DNA from: Reticulitermes lucifugus
Taxonomy: Eukaryota > Arthropoda > Insecta > Blattodea > Rhinotermitidae
DNA length: 64,000 nucleotides
Assembly (NCBI GenBank): GCA_026260175.1
Contig: JAKCWW010001749.1
Coordinates: 442-64,441 of the forward strand
Direction: 5' to 3'
The first letter of the stretch is position 1, and the number at the start of each line of letters is the position of its first letter. The position numbers and the translations under genes are program-made. Under the pieces are notes generated by a model. The model saw nothing but the letters and a program-made list of their open reading frames with translations, was not told the origin of the DNA and did no database searches. Positions 34,932 through 47,600 of the stretch are shown here, one piece after another.

Positions 34932-37900
34932 GTGAATTTAAAATAAACTAACTCAATTTCTACTTTTGTATCTGCGTGGTATTTTGCGGTATTCATGGCC
35001 GAAACAAAAGTGTAGTAAAAATTTATCTTGCACAAAAACTGTAGCCTGGTGAAATATTGAGTTTTCAAACACTCGAGGTGACAAAGCAGACAAAATTGGG
35101 CAGCAAAGTTGTCAGTGACTCCAGACGACAATGTGTAAAAAGGTACTGCTGAATTATATTAGCAAATCCAGATAGTAGTATAGACAAAACTTGCGTTTGA
35201 ATCATCCTTGGCTTCAAGGCTTAATATAGGCAAAACACTCAGCAAATAATCAATGGCTTCATATAATAGTGTAGACAAAACCTACAGAGACGTATCAGGT
35301 AACTTCTCACACGACTGGCAACAAACGCTTATAGAAAACAAATGCTCAATACTTATGCTTCATGCCGTGATACCGCCGTTTTAACATTTAAACAAGTACA
35401 ACTGCGCGTTATGTACTTAAACAATAAAGTAACTTGCGTTATTACATCTGGTTAAACATCAAAGGTCGCACTTCAGATTAAAATTATAAATGAAATTGCA
35501 ATGTACGTCGGTGTGTTTATGCGAATTACTTATCCTTTCGTGCAGACATGGGATGTTTCCCACAGAGCGGAATAATGTGATCGATCCATCTGCTCAACAT
35601 CTGACTGGTGAAGGCGGATACAAGCTTTTCACATTTGGACAGGTGATTGACGACGTAAAAATTACTCAGCCGGTGCACCGGATGCAGCTTCGGTAGGTTT
35701 TAAATTGTAGCTGGCACAGAAGGGAGGATGTGATTGAAAACAATACCCCATATTGTTCTGTACATTAGAGGTTATGTTCTGAACGTGATTCTAGCTTCTT
35801 CTTGTTTTTGTTTCCACTCTTAGAAGGACGCCAAAATATCTGTTTTATAATAAAAGCATGTGATGAGTTTAATATCTTCCGAGCCTTACAGGATTTGCTA
35901 AACTCAAGGTTTGTAAGGGACAATTATGTTCGTTTGCCACTCTGAATCTAATTAAGCATAGTTGAAGTCATATTAATATTGCAATTTACTACTTTTTAAA
36001 GGAGTAAATTTTGATAGTGATAAATATGTAGATTTGTGTTCGGGAAGTAACTGCTTCGGATATAAACGACGACACCGGCGACCCTGTCTGATATTTTCAC
36101 GGTTTTCCTGAATACCTTCAAGCAACTCTTGGAATGATATCTTAATTGTAACACGGCCGCTTCCTTCCCAATTCTTTCAAGCTCTTTCTTTACAAATAAT
36201 TCTATATACGCTCTATATTGTGTGATATACTAATACGTCTAACCTAAGACCCGCTGGTAGTTCCTTAATAGCACAAATATTGAATTTCAACGCGGGTCAA
36301 AAATCACCACTTATAATCATTGCAACGTAGCCTATTTAACGACACTTCCTATCAATTTTCTTCATTCAGAATATGAAACAAATCTATTATTATTTGACCT
36401 GTCTGTCCATACATGTTTCTCCGAAACTACTAAAATAACCATGGAAATTTTATTTACAACAAATCTGTTTCTTTTCAAGTTATTTTTGTCCGTATTGGTA
36501 GAACGTACTTGTTACTGTGAATTAAATTGAAATGGCATTGTGACAATCATTCTGTAGATAGCCAATCATAAAAAGAAACTTATGCATGGCGTAAAATAAT
36601 TTTTTTAACAAGCGCAGATTTTATTTACAACACTCTTTGGGAAAGTATAGCTTGAACGTACCGCCAAGCAAATAATACTTTCCTCTGTTCATAGTAGCCA
36701 TAAATGTTTGTAATATGAGCCATAAAATGCAGAACAAAAAGTAACAATACTTAGTTTGTTTATAATTACACGTAGAACAATGTTTCTCCCCAAAATTCCA
36801 TCCATTTATGATTACTTTGGATTGTTGAAATGTCTTCGTACAATAATTTAAAAGTGTTCAGTCGTATTGTTTATGTTAAGAATTAAGATTAAATAATTGC
36901 AGAACAATGATATTGAATTTTGACTATTATATAATCTGTATTTCATATAGGCCTACACAACGGTACTAGGTTTGGAACTGTTTCCGTTTTCACATGATCT
37001 TTTAACATTCTGCTGATAATTAGTTTTTGTTTCAAGTGCAGTGTTATGGAAAAAGCTTTCCCATAAAACTTCAGAGTATTATTAAAGAAGCAGGAACGTA
37101 TTAAAATATGTGCGAGCAACATAAATTTATTTATCATATTAGGCCCAGATAGAATGCTGTTTGTAACTGCTTTATTTCTCATCGTTTTATCCTCTTCAGT
37201 TAGAGAGTTAGTGATGTGGAATACCACAGAAACTTTCCCTTCCAAATGAACACTCGTATGTTACATATATCTTATGAAAATAAGTAGGAGGTATTTTCTC
37301 CTCAGAAAATTTGCGAAGAATTCTATTAGCTGCTTGGTCACGTACCAAAGGCTCACGCCCGAGACGTTATGCAACTGCTTTATGACTTCCCGGCAGCATG
37401 ACCTAAGCGTTCTGGAATCGTGTCCTATGCCGCGTGATTCTGTAGTTCCTTTATGCGGTTCTTATACTGCACTTAAAGACTGACGCACACAATACCGAAG
37501 GGAACGAAATTAATCGAATCGACACCATCCGAATTTCGCGACTGATACAGCATAAAAAGGGCGAACGTTTTCAAACGAAAATAAAAACAAGACAAGGTTC
37601 CAACTAGTTTGATGTATGTTTCATTTCATTCCTATAGGCTAAGGTCACTGCATTATCCATATTAAGTCTTCAAATATGTTGAATTATGTTTTCCATAATT
37701 AATATTTCTGAACGACTGAGTATTCCTAAATATGGGGGGCAGGTCGCCATTATGCCATCCGAACTTCAAAACCTCTGACGTCACCATCGTCGTCACATAA
37801 GACCATACTTCGAGGGGTTCTTTATTTCGTAAGCTGCCTATCCTGACTTATTCTTTCATTGTCTACTTCAGTTTCTTGATAAAGGTGTCGGAACTTCTGT

Positions 37901-38329
37901 TTAAAATTCAGGCCGTTACGGGTTATGTCCAGGTTCTTCCGAATTTTATCTATGTAACAATTTACACTAAATAACGCAGGAAGATAAAGAGGTGTCAAGC
38001 GAAGCAAGAATCAGTGGCAGTCTTTCAGTAATCGTGTGGGGATATGCACCTGCGGTTTACTTGTTTGTAGATCTAAATTCCGCTACTAGGATATTGTGTT
38101 CGGGATGTTATTTCGAACTGTCCCTTAGAGTACCTTACAACTCTCAAATATAGTTACCTTTTGTCTCTTTCAATCAGAAGAGCCAACGTCGGTCAGTACC
38201 GTGTATAACAAACCTAAGGTACATCAAGCCTGGACCTCGTAAGGTTAACTGTGTTTCAGTAGCTCGTATAACGGTGAAGGAAAAATTATAATCACTACAT
38301 AGATAAGCACTTTCCCCAAAAAGAGTCAA
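34932..38329. other. Spacer, no gene seen
   Basis: Over 3 kb without supported features. Two imperfect repeats of TAGACAAAAC at 35180-35290 are too short to interpret. Confidence 0.4.
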
Positions 38330-38580
38330 AAGTCTTCTGGGGTGTTACGTCGTGTAGAGAGGTAAATTGTTACTGACGTTTCGAAGAAAATTATTCCTTC
38401 ATTTTAGGATTAAGCATCCAAGAAGAGTCTGTCTTTCCCCTTCTTGGAGTTATTGGCCCTGAAGATGAAGACATTACCTTCCTTCGAAACGTCGGTAACT
38501 ACTTACCAGTTGACATGGCGTAGGCGACTTGAGTCTTGAGCGACACCGCCGTGAGAACCTCAAGTCTCGCTGCATTCTCC
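38330..38580. mobile_element. Penelope-type foldback (ACGU class) with conserved tail
   Basis: Left arm GTCTTCTGGGGTGTTACG ... TTACTGACGTTTCGAAG (38330-38388) is mirrored by CTTCGAAACGTCGGTAACTA ... (38484-38525). The motif on the right arm is listed separately; the left arm keeps the GAAG/CUUC stem but not the full core. To the right the sequence continues into CGCCGTGAGAACCTCAAG (about 38546-38565), also found in single-arm copies at 54.36 kb and, inverted, at 59.4 kb, so it belongs to the element. Class shared with 4.2, 45.3, 54.3, 59.4 and 62.6 kb. Confidence 0.6.
38456..38496 (+). ncRNA. Hammerhead-like motif, intact core
   Basis: Stem I GCC, core CUGAAGA, stem II GAAG/CUUC with a large loop, GAAACGUC, stem I GGU (one G-U pair). 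All invariant core positions are present. Stem III is the self-complementary ACGU, too short for a single molecule but suited to a dimer. The motif lies in the right arm of the foldback. Confidence 0.6.
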
Positions 38581-38859
38581 ATGTCGCAGTAACATTTCTC
38601 TTTCACTGAATTGTTTTTACTCATAATGTAAGAGAAATTCTGCCAATTATGCTTGTGTCTAGCAGCAAAACTACATATATTTCTAACGTTGGTAACAGAA
38701 ACATAAACTTAAAAATCTCTAGTACAAAGCTTGTCGTTAGACACAACCCTGAAACAGTTCGTGCAAGTGTCATACCTGCAATTTATGTACCTAACATGTG
38801 TTAATAATATCCCCATTTCCTTCTCCCTCTTCCAATTTTACTTTTCGAAAAGTCTCCCC

Positions 38860-39016
38860 CATAGGCGTAACTTGGGGGTGCAAGGGGGGGAGGCAAATGC
38901 CCCTGTAATACTTTTTCTTTCTCCCTAAATTGACTGCTTCGTAAATTAAAGTTCCCAATACCCATGGTCGATTTTGCACCCTCCCACTCAATGTTATTAG
39001 CCAAATGACGCCTATG
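38860..39016. mobile_element. hAT-type MITE, 157 bp, 8-bp target duplication
   Basis: Ends are perfect inverted 8-mers CATAGGCG/CGCCTATG, extended imperfectly by TAACTTGG/CCAAATGA. The direct repeat GTCTCCCC lies on both sides (38852-38859 and 39017-39024). An 8-bp duplication is the hAT signature. Interior non-coding; the overlapping minus-strand frames are chance. Confidence 0.8.
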
Positions 39017-39024
39017 GTCTCCCC

Positions 39025-40146
39025 CAATAAAATTCTGCCTACATTTCTTGTCTCCCCTGTCCTACATACTCGTCATGTCCAGGCCATCTAAGCTTCCCAC
39101 GGCTTACTGTCCTATCAACAACAATAAACAACCTGTACGTATAATGAAGCTCTTACAGCCAGGCTAAACAATGTACTTATATCAAAATACAGGACTAAGA
39201 GGGTCTGTCGGTAAAACATGTCCAAGATGTAAGAAAGTTAGCTTATTATCTCACAGCTCTTGATTCCAGTTTAAGAAATGTAACTGTGAAACTCGAAATC
39301 ATTAAAGGAGTTGCAGAAGAAAAGCGGGTGCCTTCCATGAATTGTTTCAGAATTTATGAACTCTGATACAAATAACTAGCACACTGTAGACCGACCAACT
39401 ATGGGACTGGAGATACGTTGAATGATACAGTATACCCGAGAAAGATGAACCACACTTGCGGAATACTCGAGCATTTCGTGTCAAGGCCCTTTTAGCATCT
39501 AATTAGCGTGGCGTATCCTCGGGCACTGCACTGCATCGTTGTACCGTACAGTTCTGGTCACATAACTTAGCATTAGGGAGCTGTACTGATTGCATCAGTC
39601 TGCGCATGTGTCGAGTTACGTCATACTGAACATCTTTGTGAATTAAGATGGCAAGGAATATCTAGGGCTTGGCTGGGTAAAGGAACGGAAATGAAAACAT
39701 TAAGAATTGTCCGTAGAGAGCAACACTTCTGGCGTGATCCCTCAGTCACTGTGGCGGGATTTTAGACTCGTGGCTGCTTGAAGGAACACTAAAATGCGAA
39801 CACCCTATTTTAAGTGTACCTTTCAACGTTTTACACAGTACGTACTAAAATGTGTCTTTATATCTCAGTAACAGGTTTGCAGTCGATCGTAATCAGTAAC
39901 CATTAATGTGATCGTTTATTAAATTATCATGAACCAAGAAAAAATTACGAAAGATGCCGTGAGGTGACGCGAGAATATTATGACAGCCCGTCACGTGTTG
40001 GAAACATGCCTAGTAATTCTGTTCTTGAAACAGACACTCCGGCGAGAATTAATTATTTACATTAAATGTTGAAGCTGTCCGAAATCTTACTTTATCTGCT
40101 ACCTTTTTTTTAAATATTAGACATCTCCGTTGCTATGTACATGCAA
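39025..40146. other. Spacer, no gene seen
   Basis: No supported gene or element. Confidence 0.4.
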
Positions 40147-40391
40147 AGGTATATTTTACTCTTATCAATAGTACAGTCACAACCAACACATACAATTGCA
40201 ATACATAATAAGGCTACCGGTTTCAGCTCAAAGAGCCATTGCCAGGCCTATGACAGAAAACTATGAAAATCAAATTCCATACATTTTGTAAGAGGAAAAG
40301 GGGAAGCTGAAACCGGTAGCCTTATTACGTATCGCAAGTGTGTGTGGTTGTTGTGACTGTACTACAGATAAGGGTAAAATATAATTTTACC
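40147..40391. mobile_element. Penelope-type foldback (ACCGGU class)
   Basis: Arms of about 90 bp (40147-40237, 40305-40391) run from ATTTTACTCTTATC through ACAGTCACAACCAACACATA to GGCTACCGGTTTCAGCT. The left arm completes a hammerhead-like motif on the minus strand (40212-40248): AGGC, core region CUGGCAA, stem II GGCUC/GAGCU, GAAACCGGUA, GCCU. Stems I and II pair; the core has drifted from CUGAUGA. The right arm stops short of the core. Arms extend outward symmetrically, so no tail or target duplication could be fixed. Confidence 0.6.
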
Positions 40392-40640
40392 TGCTCCTAT
40401 TAGGTAAGATGGAACTTATGTACTGTATCACTTTTTCATCTTTTCAAATCTACATTTTCTGCATTAAAGGTATTTTCAGACATAGTTGACAGTTCGTTAG
40501 AGAGATAGTTGCTTGTTAATCTGTTTATTGGAATTGGGTTTGAGCTTATTATGGAATTATAAAGTGTGCGAGATTTGTGGTCCCCATTTCAGTGTTGGTG
40601 AAGATTCCAATTGTCTGGCATCTGACATCATGTGAAGTGG

Positions 40641-40761
40641 CATGTAGATACTTGCGTTTCGAGGGGTATTTTGCGTCCATCTTGAGGGCAGTCCAGAAAG
40701 AGTGAATTTTCTTGGACTACCCTGAGGAAGGATGCACATACTTTCAAATAAACTCGCTATG
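40641..40761. repeat. Eroded foldback related to the hammerhead-bearing repeats
   Basis: The arms meet around GTCCAGAAA ... TTCTTGGAC (40691-40717). The left arm read on the minus strand has CCCTCAAGATGG and CGAAACGC; the right has CCCTGAGGAAGG and CTTTCAAATAAACTCGC. Both look like drifted versions of CUGANGA ... GAAAC units, but the palindromic stem III is not recognisable, so membership in the Penelope-type family is uncertain. Confidence 0.4.
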
Positions 40762-42839
40762 TATCGTACTTACCCATCCATACGGCGTCACAACCAAGCA
40801 GACACTTCACGAATTGAAGTAGTTCGCCGAGCTGCCAGTGGTAGCACTCCCTGACATGCGAGGCAAGCGCTCGTAGTTCGACCGACAGCCAGCATGTGGC
40901 GACACAATACAAGCACTACGTGACGATTACAGTAGCATGTCCGAATTACGTCTGGAACTGTCGTTGATATTCCTTACCTCATACAGCACTGAACATTGTT
41001 TGTGCAGAACGGTATCAGCTTCAGACTCACCTCAATTCTGACTTGTGGCTGTTTTCTTATTCATCCTTTTGCGTATCGATTAATTGAGCACTATTGATAT
41101 TCGCGCTATAGAGATGATTGATCCAATGATTTCGTAACCTCCTCGGTCACAGTGAATATTACGTATGGGTCACAGTGATTTTAAACTTAGACGGTGAGCA
41201 CCTACACGTACAACCCTACAAGCACGGGAAATACGGGTGCGAGAGTGATGGTACTCTTTTATTCACTACAACATATTTCCTGCTTGTCGCATGGGATGGT
41301 TAATTCGTCGGTACATTTATTAGCTATGTGTTCGTGCTAATTTGTAATACTCTATTGACTATTTAGGGACGGTAGGAGAAAAGAATACACAACTTCATAT
41401 TTTTTCTGACTTTTCGACGACTGAGTCATTTACAGCGAGTCGCAATGTCACATTAGTTGTAACGGAAGGTGTAATTAGAAGCAGAATGCGCTGAGCCTTC
41501 TAAGGTTAGTACGCGGCACAGTTTGTTGACTGTGAAGTCAGCAGGCATGGATGTATAGCTAAGTTTCTTAATGATACTGCGTGGTACATATACTCACCAC
41601 TTACTACTGGGTTTTAAAGCGGTAATTTAACTTTGTGGCCTTTAGTATTTGTGATTTTATCACTAGGTTTTGTGAACTTATTCTCCATCTTAAAACTTTT
41701 CTGTCGATGTGATGTTATAATATATTCCCATGTTCGTGTTCTTGCTTAGTGTTTTTTATTCAAATCTTTTATGTAATATAAGTAAACATTTTGATGTCAA
41801 TTGTGCTTCTCCTCTGCTATGATAATAAATTAATGGACGTATTCATTTTTGTTGCATGACTGTCCAGATGCATGTTATTAGCGTCGTTAAGAAACGATTA
41901 TTTGAAGCAGTTTCATAACACAGTTAATTATGTGTGGGTTACAGGCGTGTAGCTGTATCGTAAAGAAGGTTCCTGGAAACTGCAAGGGGACTGAAGTTTA
42001 TGTTGAAATGGGTCTTTAGAAAATGGGTTGTGAGTTTGTGGACTTCAGTGCACTGACGCGTGAATTTTTTCAGTAGCGGAAGTTGTATTAGCGGCGTTGG
42101 GCCTTCGTATTATACAGAACTTTCCTTTATAACAGTATCCCTGGGCACGGCACATTTATGGAATTGAAAGCCTCTATCCGCCGGGACATACTAGGACAGC
42201 CATCGTGCTAAGGGACATCATAAACGAAACACCCTGCTTACGTGTTACAATCAAGTTAATTGTACAAGCGTTGCGCTGTCTTCTAGTACCTGTGGCACAT
42301 ATATTTTGAAGCTCCTTGGACTGCCAATATGACTTCGATTAACAGAGACTCAGAAAAGAACTTGGTGTTTGGAATTACTAGTACAAGCAGCTCGGTTACC
42401 TTGATTTGGATCAGTCTCATTTGTGGGATTTATTGTTAGACGCTCTGTTTAATTTGTTAGTTATATTTTGTTACATTTTTGCTTATTTATTTGTTAGTTT
42501 GTCGTGTATTTGCCTTTGAAGACCAGCTGAAGTCCATTTTCATTTTAGACCTAAAAACCAGAGCGCAAATGTCTGTTTCGTTTCAACTTATTTAACTTGT
42601 ATAGTAGGACCAGCATAGGTAGAAATTAACTTCTGACGTTTACAAAACATTTCAATGCAGGCTTTCAGTACAATTCTTTCCTATGCACCTCAAAGTTTTA
42701 TACGGTTCCATTGTTTGCAGTTTTTAATATATAGAAGAATATTTTATGAAAATAATTGTAGGCATGCTTGTATCTAAATAAACAAGTACATACATAAATC
42801 TATGGAGCATATTCTTTCTTAAGAAGCTAATAGTTTTTC
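40762..42839. other. Spacer, no gene seen
   Basis: About 2 kb with no supported gene or repeat. Confidence 0.4.
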
Positions 42840-43880
42840 AGTTAGTCAAAATGTCTCCACATCTTATGGAACCCGAAAAATCTTGCCGTGTTCACAAGAG
42901 CCCGCCACTTCTCTCGATTCTGAACCACATTAATCCAATCCACAACCTCCCATCCTACCTTTTAAGATCCACTTTAATTTTATTCTCCCATTTAAGCCTG
43001 GATCTTCCAAGTGATTTCTTTGCTTCAGGTTACTCCACAAAACGCCTGTACATGTTCCTTCTCTTACCCATACGTGCCACATGCCCAGCCCATTTCATCC
43101 TCCTTATTTGATCATCCGAATACCAATTGGTGAGGAGTACCAATCATGACGCCTTTTATTATGCAGTTTTCTGCTGCCTCCATTTACTTCCTCCTTCCTA
43201 ATTCCAAATATTTTCCTCTTTACCCTGTTAACGAAGGTATTCAGCCTGTGTTATTCTTTCAGTCTGAGAGACCAAGTTTCGCATTCGTATAAAACAACAG
43301 TCAAAATTATGGCACTCTTTGTTTTAGTGTTTACATTCTCAGATAGCAACGGGAAGACAAGAAATTGTCAAATGAAACGTATCAGGCATTCCCTGACAGA
43401 AATATTCTCTTAATTCCTTTCTGTGTGGACGTTTCATCTGCTAATGCCCTTCCCAAATGTACTGAACTATGTCAGTTTTAGAAAGGTTTTAATATTTATG
43501 TTTGTACTGTGACTTGCCCTACATTCTATCGACGGGAGATGAACGTCCGTGTATTTGGTTTTCTCAGCATTTACTTCTAGACCTACTGTTACTGACCATG
43601 AATAAACCTTCTGTCTTTTTATGTACAGTATATATATTTTTGTCCAATAAATATACAGCATCACTGTGCATCGGAAGCTGATATGTTCCTTTCAATTTCA
43701 GCCCCTTCTGGTTTTACTTTATCTCCTTAGCGCTATGTTTTAAAGTAAGTTTGAAAACCAATGGTGACAAAACATCTCCTTGTTTAAGATAATTCTGTAT
43801 AGAAGGCGTAATCTTTGTCTGGGCATATTTTCAGTCGTCTGTGTGAAATGAAGTTTTTTTATATCGACGTCGTTTGGAAC
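42840..43880 (-). mobile_element. RTE-like LINE, 5'-truncated, best copy in window
   Basis: Reading leftwards on the minus strand: QGDVLSPLVFKLTLKH near 43800-43750, a reverse-transcriptase motif (QGDxLSPLLF); then DAVYLLDKNIYTV where YADD-VNLLGENI normally lies; VNAEKTKYTDVHLPS (43580-43530); VVLYECETWSLRLKE near 43290 (family form VVLYGCETWSLTL); RKIFGIRKEEVNGGSRKLHN; and HDWYSSPIGIRMIK, in the conserved order of an RTE-like polyprotein C-terminal half. Frames are broken in several places. The opposite strand gives the familiar shadow frame RSTLILFSHLSLDLPS at 42851-43111. The 5' part, including the endonuclease, is absent. Confidence 0.8.
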
Positions 43881-44246
43881 ATTAAATCAACACATGAAGC
43901 TGCTGTTTCTACAAATCAGTTATCGTAAGGAATCTTTTATACGTTGCGAATATTTAGAACCTGTTGCCACACACTTCAATAAATGTATCAGGCAGCTTGA
44001 ATAACGCTTTGACCTCAGAAATCTACAAAATCACTGTGTTGGTATTATTAAAGACAGTGAAATATATAAAGTACGAAGACGGGGTAGCCTTTATTGAAAT
44101 GATGATCATAAAAATCTTCGTAAGAATCTGTCGGTCATTTGAGATTTTCTGTGGCAGAGAGTCACGAAGATATAGGGGCATTACGTGAGAACGAGTGGGC
44201 TAATAATCCTCGCTTCGTAAAACAGCAATGCGGACGAGTAAAGCAC
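43881..44246. other. Spacer downstream of cuticular gene
   Basis: Lies between the LINE and the probable 3' end of the cuticular gene. No feature recognised. Confidence 0.4.
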
Positions 44247-44279
44247 TTTATTACTTCGTTTGTAACGGCTGCTTTTATT
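44247..44279 (-). terminator. Candidate polyadenylation signals of the cuticular gene
   Basis: Two AATAAA hexamers on the minus strand, at 44274-44279 and 44247-44252, lie about 350-380 bases after the stop codon. That gives a reasonable 3' UTR, but AATAAA is frequent in AT-rich DNA, so the assignment is tentative. A small hairpin (GTAATTGTAAG / CTTACAATTG) lies upstream at about 44310-44343. Confidence 0.4.
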
Positions 44280-44629
44280 TAACTTTTACATATCAGAAAG
44301 TACAAATCTATTCTTGTAATTGTAAGATATGTTCTTACAATTGTGTAAACTACTCACACACATAAATTTAAAAATAATATATCACATTGTCAATGCCATT
44401 TTCTTTTACATTAAGAAACAAAAGTTGAATTGAAGTTAAGATCGATGCACTGTGTCAGTCATGCACTGTTGCTTAAGTATAAAACTAATTTAATCAGAGA
44501 TCACTGCCTTTCCGTCTATAAGAGAATGCCCTAGAATCTGACCATGTACCCGTTTGTACAAGTGGTTTGTTTCCTTCTGTATACACAAAACATTAAAATA
44601 CGTAGCAATTGGCTAGGAACGCATTTATA

Positions 44630-47600
44630 CTACTTGTACCGGGGCGGAAGGTACGTATTGGAGGTAGCGCCATGTCCTCCAAATCCTCCGTATCCACCGC
44701 CGCCTCCCGATGGATACGACGGTTCCCCTTCGTACTGAACGTCGGCGTTGAAGCCGGTGGCGTCATCGGCTCTGTACCTGACGATCTGATTGCGTCCGTC
44801 GGGCAGGCGTACTCTGTACTCGCCCTGCACGGAGTGTCCGTCGCTGCTTTCCTGTTGCTTGTAGTCGTTACCACTGACAGCATCCCTCACCGCGTACTGG
44901 AAATTATACGGCGTGGGCTGCGCAAAACAGAAATGCGTACACGTGTTTGAGAGAAGGAAGGTGTGAGAGGAATATTTAGGCTAAACAGAGAGGAAGCAAC
45001 ACACACATTGTGGAGCTTCCAGGTCTGCATTCGTCACTAAATATTGTGATAAGCTTAAAACGTACGATAGAAAATTGTACCAGCGATTCAGACCGTTGAA
45101 CCTGAAGAAAGAGAAAGTGGATTTCCAAAGTTTCGGAAATTTTTGTTTTCTCGAGACCAGCTACATCGGGAAGATTCTAATAAATTATAGTCTGCCGTGA
45201 TTATTTTACGCAACATATGCAGACATATGCACAAGTCTTTGAAAATTTCTCATGCGTCTAAATAGGCTACGAGTGAAATGTATAGCTAAGGTTTTCAGTC
45301 TTCTGAGATGTTGTGCAGCGTCAGTGAGTAATTTGTAAACGACATTTCGGGACAGCGTTTCGGCCCCTTTTCCAGGGTCAAGATATCCAATAAATTTAGA
45401 CATCTTCACCCTTAAATATGGGACCGACACGCTGTCCCGAAACGTCGGTAATAATCTACCCACTGATCCTGCGAAACATTCCTGAAGATCTAAAACCTCA
45501 ACTACACAGGTCAAGAGGCCTAAGTCTAGAATCTGCGGTCTTTAAATTAAGGGAGGCTGAGACAAGCCTACTAGAAAGGTCAAGCCGACGTCATAATAAT
45601 AACAATTAAATATATAAGAACAGAGTACATATTTCAGTTTAGAACTCTGACTCATAAAGGTAGCAATAACTTTCACTTGAGAGTGGAAATAGATTTTTTG
45701 AAAATTTTGTGACTTAGATTACTTAACAACCTCGTTTTAAGTGCAGATTATATATCGTCGAATAAGAATGGAATATTATCATTAATATTGGTTTGGAAAG
45801 AGGTGACCGTGACGTAGTTTATGTTGCTACCCCGGCATTTGGCCAGACATACTAAGGGAAACCACCGAACACTTTGTTGAGAATACCTGTAAATGTGTCG
45901 AGATTTGAAATGGCTGCGACACGACTGCTCTTCTAGATAGCTGCAGCTGTGCCACTGTGCTCGCTGCTTCCTGTAACGTCACTTAATTTTCACGGAATGG
46001 GACATACGTTAACATGATGTTGTCGGTGAAATGAGTTCATTTTAGATCTAAAAAGGTTATGTTGGAAGTGACAGAAATGCATGTACATAGTAAATTGCTT
46101 CTTTCTCTTCTTTATTCTAACTGTCAGCAGTTATGAATGTATGGGAGGATGCAAAACATTTGCTCAGTTGAGTCAGAGCAGAGAAACTATGTAATTTAAC
46201 GAGAGGTGAATGTAACAGAATGTACAAGACGAAGTTATATCTGAGCTCCAAATTGATGATGCAGCTTTACGGGTTCTCACGAAGAGTAGTGTGTTATGTA
46301 TTTTAGTGTGGTGCGAGGAAACTTTCCAGACAAAGAAAATAGCAGCTGTAAACAAGAATAATGTGTTTAGCTTCCTATTTTCATGTATTATTAGGCTCAA
46401 TTGATGTATGAAGTTACGCGTTACGTGAAGCGTAACTGACTTTAAACCAAACTGCTTTTAGGTTCTTATAGTAAAAGAAAACGTGCCTTTAAACTAACCC
46501 TCTGAAGACTGACATTCTTCTGAATTATGCGTGGGAGTCAGTTCGTAAATCACACAGAACGAACTGCGTCTCCACTACAAGGACCAATCATCTAATTCTC
46601 CTAAGTGAAATGTTAATTATTTATTATACAATCTTATGAAATAAATAATATCTTTGCGCAAAGTGCAGTTAACTTGAAATGTTACCGAAGATGGTGTGTA
46701 CAGTTATCATTGGGTTTTAAGGATTAAACCTCGTATTAGTGTACCCACAGTCCCCGAAACTTTACAAATATATAGCCTAAACGATACGTAGATACACAGT
46801 TGTATACTACAAGAATCCCACCATGTAAAAAGCTCGTATGATGTACGATACATAATATTGTGAAAAGAGAAATGAATGCTGGGTCTCTGAAATGCGTGGG
46901 CTTTCAGCTTGTCAGCAGCTCTAACACATTCAGCTAGTTATTCGGTATTTCAAACTTTAAGGGTTTTCGGATAGCACAGATTCCTTCATTTATGTACGTT
47001 CATAAAGCAATTGACAAGCGAATTTTAGCTTCGTCGTGTCTCTCCTTCTGCCTGCCTGTCTGTCTGTCTCTCTGTCTGTCTGTCTGTCGACTCCCACCAG
47101 ATGGATTTACGTGAAAATTCATGCCGGATATTTTTACTAAATTCGGTAGACAGGTTCCAATTTTGGTTAAAATCGGGCAAAACAGACACTTTACACAAAG
47201 ACCCATGCACAGTTACGGCTACTTTAACATGGCTAATCTCATTACCAAGGTTAGCGGTGTTTCTGTAGTTGCGTTTGTTAGTGTGGTTGTCATGGTTCTC
47301 AAGTTTACAATTATCCGTATGATTACTGTGGCTATCTTTTTTACAATGGTTAAGTTGTTTGGGAATTTGCCATTGTTTCCTTGTTACTGTGTTTGCCCGA
47401 ACGCACCAGAAATGTTGTGATGTGCCGACATTTCCTGTTGCGTTCATTTCTATATTTGGCAGCAAAAGGTAACGTGCTGTGGTTATTGCAGTGCTTAAAT
47501 GGACTCTTGTTATCGGAACAAGAATGTCAGTTCTTGCTTCGTATCGTACCTGCCCACCGTCGTAACCACCACCGCCACCACCTCCACTGTAACCACTGAA

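Noticed and set aside
42851-43111. An 86-codon plus ORF starting MSPHLMEPEKS
   Set aside because: It is the antisense shadow of the RTE-like LINE 3' coding end on the minus strand.
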